A program made the translations under genes and the position numbers. Below, in pieces: positions 5,767 through 10,667 of a stretch of 10,667 nucleotides of DNA (its first letter is position 1; every line of letters starts with the position of its first letter). This DNA is from CBDUUP01 sp965370435 (GTDB lineage: Bacteria > Chloroflexota > Anaerolineae > Anaerolineales > UBA11579), in NCBI GenBank assembly GCA_965370435.1, contig CBDUUP010000129.1:1-10667 (forward strand), read 5' to 3'. A model generated the notes under the pieces. The model did no database searches, was not told the origin of the DNA, and saw nothing but the letters and a program-made list of their open reading frames with translations.

Positions 5767-6402
5767 TTATTTCCGGAAAGTGCGTATGATGTAGTACACA
5801 CCGATTGCAATCAAGAACATTGGGAAGATAAAGCTGCCCCAGGAAAGCGAGGTAAAGCCGATGGAAACGCCAATCACCACCAGGATTCCCGCTGGCAGTA
5901 AAGCCCACGTCATTCGGCCATGCGAGCTTGGCAGCAGGTAGAGCAGCGCGAACGTTACCCCCAATCCCATGAAAAAGAGTCCTCCGGTGTCGAAATCTGT
6001 GGTATTGAAACTGTCCACCACCGATACGCCGCCCAACGTCACCATCACGCCGCCGGGAATGATCGTCCACCAATGATCTCGATTGAAAACATAGACCAAC
6101 AGGAAGCTCAAGCCGATTCCGCCCAAGATGACTGCTTCGAAAATGTTTTCATAATCCGGGAATATCTCTCCCAGGACAATGGACAGCGCAATGGCAATTA
6201 ACGAAATGCCCGGAATGATCGCCCACCACTGTGAGCGGAACGAGCGGAAGATGTACAAAAATGCCGCCCCCCCAACGCCCAAGATGGCCGCCCAGAGCCA
6301 CACCAGCCCGCTTTCGATAATCTCAAGGGTTTGCAGAGCTGCCAGCAGTCCAACTAAAATAAGCAACCCACCAATAACCAGGCGAACGATTCTACGTCTC
6401 AT
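5767..6402 (-). CDS. Eight-helix membrane protein with repeated two-helix units
   Basis: A hydrophobic protein of 211 residues with about eight membrane segments, near 6-24, 33-51, 59-79, 88-106, 111-130, 138-157, 164-183 and 190-206. It is internally repetitive: SQWWAIIPG at 57-65, DHWWTIIPGG at 109-118 and MTWALLPAG at 164-172 each open a helix and are spaced 52-55 residues apart, and the N-terminal pair is a degenerate further unit. This resembles the short helix-pair modules of LiaI/LiaF-like or DUF5668-type membrane proteins, but I cannot name the family with certainty and see no catalytic motif. The positively charged start MRRRIVR fits an inside-facing N-terminus. The ATG at 6400-6402 is preferred because GAGGAGA lies just upstream; an ATG 19 codons earlier has no such site. 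Expression appears independent of its neighbours. The function is unknown. Confidence 0.85.
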   Translation of the reverse strand: MRRRIVRLVIGGLLILVGLLAALQTLEIIESGLVWLWAAILGVGGAAFLYIFRSFRSQWWAIIPGISLIAIALSIVLGEIFPDYENIFEAVILGGIGLSFLLVYVFNRDHWWTIIPGGVMVTLGGVSVVDSFNTTDFDTGGLFFMGLGVTFALLYLLPSSHGRMTWALLPAGILVVIGVSIGFTSLSWGSFIFPMFLIAIGVYYIIRTFRK

Positions 6403-6469
6403 AGCTTCTCCTCTATTGTGACTACGTATAAATTCATGTTGAATATACCATAAAAACACCCAATTTGTA

Positions 6470-6499
6470 GGGACGGGAAACCGTCAACTCACCCGTCCC
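6470..6499 (-). repeat. GGGACGGG/CCCGTCCC inverted repeat over a stop codon
   Basis: GGGACGGG (6470-6477) and CCCGTCCC (6492-6499) form an 8-bp GC-rich stem with a 14-base loop. The methyltransferase stop codon (6484-6486) lies inside the loop, and the gene's last residues are encoded by the right arm. On the minus strand the stem is followed by TACAAATTG, so it is at best a weak terminator. It resembles short repeats ending in CCCGTCCCTACAA that I recall from intergenic DNA of other bacteria. Confidence 0.6.
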
Positions 6500-7239
6500 C
6501 AGCCATAGAAAGTCGGCACGAAAAGCGTACGTTCCCCGCGGGTGGTTGCTGCAAGGTCTACGTCATATAGCCTCTCAAGCTCATCCTGGTTTATCAATTC
6601 ACCCAAGTCCGATCTGATCACCTCCCATTCCAATTCCCTTTCCTCGGGGGAAATTCCGCCCTGCCATTGACCTCCCAGGACGCCGGTTTCCACATCTTGC
6701 AGTCCTGCCCCAACCAGCAAGCCCGCCAATTTTCGTCCCATCATTGGGTCTGCGCCTTGAATTCTCAAGGCTTCTCGCTGCCATTCGCCCAGTTTGCTCA
6801 GTTCAGCAGGGTGGTCGATTCGACCTCCGTAATCCGGCTCAGCGAAGATCAGGATAGCGCACCCGGGCTGGGTCACCCTCGCCATTTCTTCAATCACCTT
6901 CCTCGGCGTCGAAACCCAAAGAAGAAGGAAGTGGCAGAGAGCGATATCGAAAACGTCATCTCCATAAGGCAATTGATGAGCATCCGCCAAAGTTATTCTG
7001 GCCGAGGCTGATTGTCGCTGCCCGAATCGTAAACGCGCCTGATCGAGATCAACTCCGTGTATGCTGGCGCTTGAATCCTCCCCCAGCTCATCCAAAAGAG
7101 CGCCGGTTCCGCATCCCACATCCAGGATGCGCTTGGCGTTCTCAAGATTAACTTGACGGTAAAGATGCTGCCGTAAATCTTGTGTCCAGCGCGCCTGTTG
7201 GCGAAATCGCTCGTGCCACTTTTCAACAGAAAGAGTCAT
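6484..7239 (-). CDS. Class I SAM-dependent methyltransferase
   Basis: A 251-residue methyltransferase with the Rossmann-like SAM-binding fold. Motif I is ILDVGCGTG at 38-46. The acidic end of the second strand is HGVDLD at 61-66, LADAHQLPY at 84-92 carries the Asp that contacts the adenine, and FDIALCHFLLLWV (97-109) is the fourth strand followed by the region that contacts the substrate. This matches the Methyltransf_11/25 type, whose substrates range from quinone precursors to small metabolites. The C-terminal part (about 150-251) is less conserved, so the substrate cannot be predicted. The ATG at 7237-7239 lacks a ribosome binding site, but a TATAAT box ends just 10 bases before it, which suggests a leaderless transcript. 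It is separated from the upstream M20 gene by a strong terminator. The UbiA-type gene is two genes away, too far to argue a joint quinone pathway. Confidence 0.92.
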   Translation of the reverse strand: MTLSVEKWHERFRQQARWTQDLRQHLYRQVNLENAKRILDVGCGTGALLDELGEDSSASIHGVDLDQARLRFGQRQSASARITLADAHQLPYGDDVFDIALCHFLLLWVSTPRKVIEEMARVTQPGCAILIFAEPDYGGRIDHPAELSKLGEWQREALRIQGADPMMGRKLAGLLVGAGLQDVETGVLGGQWQGGISPEERELEWEVIRSDLGELINQDELERLYDVDLAATTRGERTLFVPTFYGWGRVS

Positions 7240-7249
7240 AACGACTTGA

Positions 7250-7255
7250 ATTATA
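7250..7255 (-). promoter_or_regulatory. TATAAT -10 box of the methyltransferase gene
   Basis: The minus strand has a perfect TATAAT with 10 bases between its end and the ATG at 7239. A start of transcription 6-8 bases after the box would leave a leader of only 2-4 bases. A candidate -35 (TTGCGT) lies about 15 bases upstream, slightly close and inside the terminator stem, so the -35 assignment is weak. Confidence 0.45.
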
Positions 7256-7259
7256 CGTC

Positions 7260-7306
7260 AAAAAAGAATGACGCAATGCGTGGACTGTCCGCGCATCGCG
7301 TTTTTT
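7260..7306. terminator. Bidirectional terminator downstream of the M20 gene
   Basis: ACGCAATGCG (7271-7280) pairs with CGCATCGCGT (7292-7301) with one mismatch, and three inner pairs (TGG with CCG, one of them G-T) extend the stem to 13 positions over a 5-base loop. On the plus strand the stem runs straight into a T-run (7301-7306). On the minus strand it is followed by CATTC and six T (7265-7260). It lies about 75 bases past the M20 stop codon and should end that transcript. Confidence 0.8.
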
Positions 7307-7376
7307 GTTTGGCTAGGCTCTCCCTCCAGTTCGTAATTGAAGTGAGCCACCGCCGAACTGAGTTGAGATAGACTTA

Positions 7377-8699
7377 TCAAGATAACGAAGGCGCTTCGCC
7401 AAAACGCAGCAGGGCCTGGAAGATCGCCTCCGTGCCGAACGCCAGCGCCTCAGCCGGGATGCGCTCGTTTTCTCCATGCGCCATGCTGCTGAACCCGAAA
7501 TCCTCCGGCAGCAGCATGGGGAGGAAACCATAGGTTTGGATCCCAATGCGAGAGAATATACGCGCATCTGTGACCGCGGTCAGCAGCAAGGGAATGGGCT
7601 TCCCGGTCGGATCGGCTTCCATCAAGATGTCCGCCAGGGTGGAGAACAAACCCATGTTTGGTTCGGCAGGGCCTGGGTCATAACGCCGTACTTCAATCTC
7701 CACATCGTCGCCGATGAGAGCCTTTAATTCTCTGAGCATATCCTCAGGCGTGAAACCAGGCAGCAGGCGTCCATCCAGATCGAAGGTGATTTCGGAGGGG
7801 ATCACGTTAACTTTCTCACCGCCATTAATGATTGTGACGTTGACCGTGTTGTGGAAAAGAGGCGCAAACACCTTTCCGCCTTCGCCCAGCAAATTGATGA
7901 TGAAGTCGGTCAACGCTGGCTTGAGCGCTTGCCTCAGAATGAGGCCTGCGGGGAAGGACAGCCCCGCGGCGATCTCTGAGACCATCTGGCGAGCGACCGG
8001 CGTGATGTGTACCGGCAGGAGATTTTGGTCTAACGTTTGAAGTATCTGTCCCAATCGAGCCATGATCCCGCCTCGCTGCATCATCGCCCCGTGTCCGCCT
8101 GGGCCGCGGATAGTGGCCTTCATCCAGCACATTTGCTTTTCGGCCACCATAATGGGATAAAATCGTTTTCCGGCGATGGACATAGAGAAACCGCCAAACT
8201 CACCCAGGGCGTAGCGAACCCCCTCGAATTGTTCGGCGTGCTCTTCAACCATGAATCCCGCCCCCATATCGCCACCCGCCTCTTCGTCCGAAACCAGGTT
8301 CAAGATCACGTCGCCGGGCAGGGATGCTCCTTCGACATGCGCTTTCATAAAAGCCGCCATCATCATGGCAACCCCGCCCTTCATGTCCAGCGCGCCCCGC
8401 CCCCAAATGTACCCATCCACCAGCTCTCCGCCAAAAGGAGGGTGCTGCCAGTTTTGTCCTTTCGTCGTGACCACATCCACGTGCCCGTAGAGCATCAGCG
8501 GGGGAGCGTCCCCCCGGCCCTTCAGCCGAGCCACCAGGTTGGGACGTTTGGGATCGCGAGCGAAGGTTTCGCTATGAATGCCAACCCCGGCCAACGCCTT
8601 TGCCGCCCAGTCAATAGCCAGATATTCGTTGCCCGGCGGGTTGGTGGTGTCGAAACGCAGTAAGGTTTGCAGTAGAGATACTGGATCAATTTGTGCCAT
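7377..8699 (-). CDS. M20 family metallopeptidase (ArgE/DapE/CPG2-like)
   Basis: A two-zinc amidohydrolase/exopeptidase of 440 residues, typical for M20. The ligand set is complete: YGHVDVV at 71-77 (His73 zinc ligand, Asp75 catalytic support), WGRGALDMKGG at 99-109 (Asp105 bridging zinc), SDEEAGG at 137-143 (Glu139 general base, Glu140 ligand), LGEFGG at 165-170 (Glu167, probable ligand) and MAHGENERIP with His408. The opening LLQTLLRFDTTNPPGNE is characteristic of the M20 ArgE/DapE/carboxypeptidase G2-like branch, and the dimerisation domain lies around 180-300. No signal peptide is visible. Likely substrates are N-acylated amino acids or dipeptides; ArgE and DapE cannot be separated from general peptidases by sequence alone, and no arginine or lysine genes are nearby. 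The ATG at 8697-8699 is preceded by GAGGAAAT; a start 20 codons upstream lacks support. Transcription appears to be independent, ending at 7260-7306. Confidence 0.94.
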   Translation of the reverse strand: MAQIDPVSLLQTLLRFDTTNPPGNEYLAIDWAAKALAGVGIHSETFARDPKRPNLVARLKGRGDAPPLMLYGHVDVVTTKGQNWQHPPFGGELVDGYIWGRGALDMKGGVAMMMAAFMKAHVEGASLPGDVILNLVSDEEAGGDMGAGFMVEEHAEQFEGVRYALGEFGGFSMSIAGKRFYPIMVAEKQMCWMKATIRGPGGHGAMMQRGGIMARLGQILQTLDQNLLPVHITPVARQMVSEIAAGLSFPAGLILRQALKPALTDFIINLLGEGGKVFAPLFHNTVNVTIINGGEKVNVIPSEITFDLDGRLLPGFTPEDMLRELKALIGDDVEIEVRRYDPGPAEPNMGLFSTLADILMEADPTGKPIPLLLTAVTDARIFSRIGIQTYGFLPMLLPEDFGFSSMAHGENERIPAEALAFGTEAIFQALLRFGEAPSLS

Positions 8700-8902
8700 A
8701 ATTGTGATTTCCTCAGGGTGAGAACCCGTCCGGTCTGATCGCCAGAGAGACTTGTGCATTTGCCAAGATAATCATATACTTAACCATATTACGACCTGAC
8801 TGGTTCAAAGGTTTAGGCATACTTTGCATTGAGTATACCAACGGTAAAGCTTTTCAGCGATTCAGTGTTTCATCTTACCACGAGATAATCAATCCAAGAA
8901 TC
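8700..8902. other. Divergent intergenic region between the M20 and radical SAM genes
   Basis: This 203-base stretch separates two divergently transcribed genes and must hold both promoters. On the plus strand CTGACT (8796-8801) and CATACT (8818-8823), 16 bases apart, are a weak promoter-like pair for the radical SAM gene. On the minus strand the AT-rich stretch around 8768-8790 contains TATGAT, without a convincing -35. The second copy of the two-half-site repeat lies at 8852-8872. There is no ATG-started small ORF on the plus strand that could be a precursor peptide. Confidence 0.4.
8852..8872 (+). repeat. Two-half-site direct repeat, copy 2
   Basis: The plus strand reads TTTCAGCG, ATTCAGTG, then TTTCA: the same layout and orientation as 3942-3962 with one base different. 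It begins about 50 bases before the radical SAM start codon, close enough to influence its transcription or translation if it binds a protein. The flanks differ from those of copy 1, apart from a short CTTAC a few bases downstream in both. Confidence 0.5.
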
Positions 8903-10525
8903 ATGACCGAAATAAAAACCCAACCCTCCACCTTCCAACAGTTATGGGAAACCATCAAGAGCGATAACGCCGCTTTCTTGGCCCGTCTAACCCCTCTTGC
9001 TCCCCCAATGCCGGGATTATATACCTATCCATTCACTCGTCATGGCAAACGAGCCCGCATCCACTTGCGGATAGAAACCCACGGCGCCGGTGTGTTGTTC
9101 CTTGACGTAACTGACGTCATCCACCTCAATCCCACCGCGGCAAAAATGGCGAAAATGGCCCTGGATGGATTGAGCCTCCCAGTCGCCCGCGCCAGACTCC
9201 GAAGTCAACATCGTCACGTCTCCTGGCCCCAGCTTGAGGCCGATTTGGGGGTCATGTACGAAATGGTTGGGCGTTTGCGCACCCTGGAGGATGGCTGTCC
9301 CACTTGTGAGGTCTCTCCCGCCTTGCAGTTTGCGCCGCTGTTCAGTATTCCGGTTAGCGCCCCTTACAAAGCTGACCTGGCCTTGACCTATGGCTGCAAC
9401 AACCAATGTCTCCACTGTTACAACGAACCCGACCGTTTCGCCATGCCCTCTCTTCTTGCAGAGGATTGGTTCCAGGTGCTGGATAAATTGGCTGCGGTAG
9501 GCGTCCCCCATCTCATCCTCACCGGTGGGGAAGCCACCCTTCATCCGGGCCTCCCTGAGATAATTCATTACGCCGATTCCCTGGGCATGGTTGTGGGTTT
9601 GAACACCAACGGCCGCAAACTCGCCCACCGGCCCTATATGCAGGAACTTGCTGACGCGGGGCTTAACCACCTGCAGATCACTCTCGGCTCCTGCTACCCC
9701 GAAGCCCATAACGCCATGATGGGCGCAGCCTCGTTTCAACAAACTGTGAAGGGGATCGAAAGCGCCCTCTCCACCGAATGTTACGTCATCACCAACACCA
9801 CCCTCATGCGCGGCAATATGGAATACGCCGAGGAGATTGTATCCTTTCTCTATGACCTCGGGATTCGGACCTTCGCCATGAATGGGATGATCTATTCGGG
9901 AGGCGGTTTTGCTCACCCCGACGCCATATCAGAATCCGAGATGCAGCCGCTCCTGGTGCGAGTCCGCGATCAAGCCGAAGCTCTGGGGATGCGTTTCTTG
10001 TGGTACACCCCCACGGAGTATTGCCGTCTTTCTCCCCTTGAATTGGAAATTGGGATCAAGCGCTGCAATGCAGGAGAATACTCCCTTTGCGTTGAACCCA
10101 ACGGGGATGTCTTACCCTGCCAATCCTACTACGTTTCGGCTGGGAACATCCTGCACGATCCCTGGGAGCAAATTTGGACCAGCGAGCTGATGCGCAGCTT
10201 CCGTGACCGTGAATTGAACCCTGAACAGACCGGACTGCCGGAGAAATGCTGGACCTGTCCCGACCTACCCCTGTGCGGAGGCGGCTGTCGTATCGAACGC
10301 GAAGCCCGACGCGGTGTGAAATCCGCCGACGATATGGGCGGAGGCTGCTCTGGGTGCAGTGGGAAAACAAGCTCCGCCCAGCGAGACAATGCAATTGAAT
10401 GGATTGAGATGGAAGGCTTCATTCCTCATGGAACTACCGTAAAGACAATCAAGCGCTCTACCGGTAGCAAGCCTCCTGATATCCAAGCAGAAAACGGCGA
10501 TCAAGGCGGAGATCAACTCCCATAA
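8903..10525 (+). CDS. Radical SAM/SPASM protein with PqqD-like N-terminal region
   Basis: An iron-sulfur enzyme of 540 residues. The radical SAM cluster motif is YGCNNQCLHCY at 163-173 (Cys165, Cys169, Cys172), followed by LTGGEATLHPG at 206-216 for SAM binding. A SPASM domain follows: Cys388, then GDVLPC ending at Cys406, CWTCPDLPLCGGGC at 449-462 in the exact C-x2-C-x5-C-x3-C spacing, and Cys482/Cys485. It can therefore hold two auxiliary 4Fe-4S clusters. Residues about 60-130 (LFLDVTDVIHLNPTAAKMAKMALDG onward) resemble PqqD/RRE peptide-recognition domains, ending in a CPTC pair at 132-135. Such proteins modify ribosomal peptides or build cofactors such as heme d1 or PQQ; which applies here is unknown. 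The tail after 490 is hydrophilic and unconserved. The first ATG of the frame is used; no clear ribosome binding site precedes it. The next gene starts 11 bases after the stop. Confidence 0.92.
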   Translation: MTEIKTQPSTFQQLWETIKSDNAAFLARLTPLAPPMPGLYTYPFTRHGKRARIHLRIETHGAGVLFLDVTDVIHLNPTAAKMAKMALDGLSLPVARARLRSQHRHVSWPQLEADLGVMYEMVGRLRTLEDGCPTCEVSPALQFAPLFSIPVSAPYKADLALTYGCNNQCLHCYNEPDRFAMPSLLAEDWFQVLDKLAAVGVPHLILTGGEATLHPGLPEIIHYADSLGMVVGLNTNGRKLAHRPYMQELADAGLNHLQITLGSCYPEAHNAMMGAASFQQTVKGIESALSTECYVITNTTLMRGNMEYAEEIVSFLYDLGIRTFAMNGMIYSGGGFAHPDAISESEMQPLLVRVRDQAEALGMRFLWYTPTEYCRLSPLELEIGIKRCNAGEYSLCVEPNGDVLPCQSYYVSAGNILHDPWEQIWTSELMRSFRDRELNPEQTGLPEKCWTCPDLPLCGGGCRIEREARRGVKSADDMGGGCSGCSGKTSSAQRDNAIEWIEMEGFIPHGTTVKTIKRSTGSKPPDIQAENGDQGGDQLP

Positions 10526-10536
10526 TCGCAATTCAG

Positions 10537-10667
10537 ATGTCATTTTTCCTGCAAACCTATCTAGGATTTTCACAGAACCCGGCGATACGTTTTTGGGCCG
10601 CGGTGGGGTTTCTAGCGCTCTTCGCCTGGTTATATTTCCGGTTCACCGGCGGTACGGGGACAGGAAG
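10537..10667 (+). CDS. Start of a membrane protein, cut by the window end
   Basis: The frame opens with ATG 11 bases after the radical SAM stop codon and stays open to the window edge, giving 43 complete codons. The product begins MSFFLQTYLGFSQNP and then has a hydrophobic segment, IRFWAAVGFLALFAWLYFRF at about 17-36, followed by TGGTGTG. This looks like a membrane-anchored N-terminus or a first membrane helix. No ribosome binding site is obvious, so translational coupling to the radical SAM gene is likely. I do not recognise the family from this fragment. Tight spacing suggests that it works with the radical SAM enzyme, for example as a carrier, exporter or substrate-processing component, but that is inference only. 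Confidence 0.65.
   Translation, partial: MSFFLQTYLGFSQNPAIRFWAAVGFLALFAWLYFRFTGGTGTG

Noticed and set aside
9017..9916. A 299-codon open frame on the minus strand, opposite the radical SAM gene
   Set aside because: It is antisense to a gene with clear catalytic motifs, its translation resembles no family I know, and it follows the codon phase of the real gene.

Overview
The window is bacterial and densely coded. Eight genes lie on the minus strand. A radical SAM gene and the start of its downstream neighbour lie on the plus strand at the right end. No rRNA, tRNA, CRISPR array, transposase or phage gene is visible. The gene mix (M32 carboxypeptidase, DUF1684, DUF3179, UbiA-type prenyltransferase, PqqD-like/SPASM radical SAM protein), together with CCTGAGCCTGTCGAAGG-type and GGGACGGG/CCCGTCCC-type intergenic repeats, makes me lean to Chloroflexota (Anaerolineae-like). 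That is inference from memory, not a demonstrated placement.

Left block (81-3844, all minus, so transcription order runs right to left): a DUF1684 protein, a DUF3179 lipoprotein, an OsmC-family protein, a palindromic terminator-like element, then an M32 metallocarboxypeptidase. The DUF3179 gene is the highlight. It is one reading frame of 374 sense or recoded codons broken by two stops. The first stop (TGA, codon 133) sits exactly where the family has the first Cys of a C-P-L-C motif. Twenty bases after it comes the 5-nt loop of a perfect 7-bp hairpin, in the place and of the size expected of a bacterial SECIS. The gene is therefore best read as a selenoprotein with a UxxC redox motif. The second stop (TAA, codon 179) cannot be selenocysteine and replaces a conserved Leu, so this allele may be truncated or recently inactivated.

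Middle block (4045-8699, all minus): a UbiA-type prenyltransferase with its own terminator, a repeat-bearing intergenic stretch, a small cupin, an eight-helix membrane protein built from repeated two-helix units, a SAM methyltransferase with a TATAAT box almost touching its start codon, a strong hairpin terminator, and an M20 family peptidase. These look like separately expressed housekeeping or accessory genes rather than one pathway.

Right block (8903-10667, plus): a radical SAM/SPASM enzyme with a PqqD-like N-terminal region, followed 11 bases later by a truncated membrane-protein start. The pair is oriented divergently from the M20 gene. The architecture is that of peptide-modifying (RiPP-type) maturases, but no precursor peptide is visible inside the window. 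A short element made of two 8-base half-sites occurs twice, 4.9 kb apart, in intergenic DNA (3942-3962 and 8852-8872).
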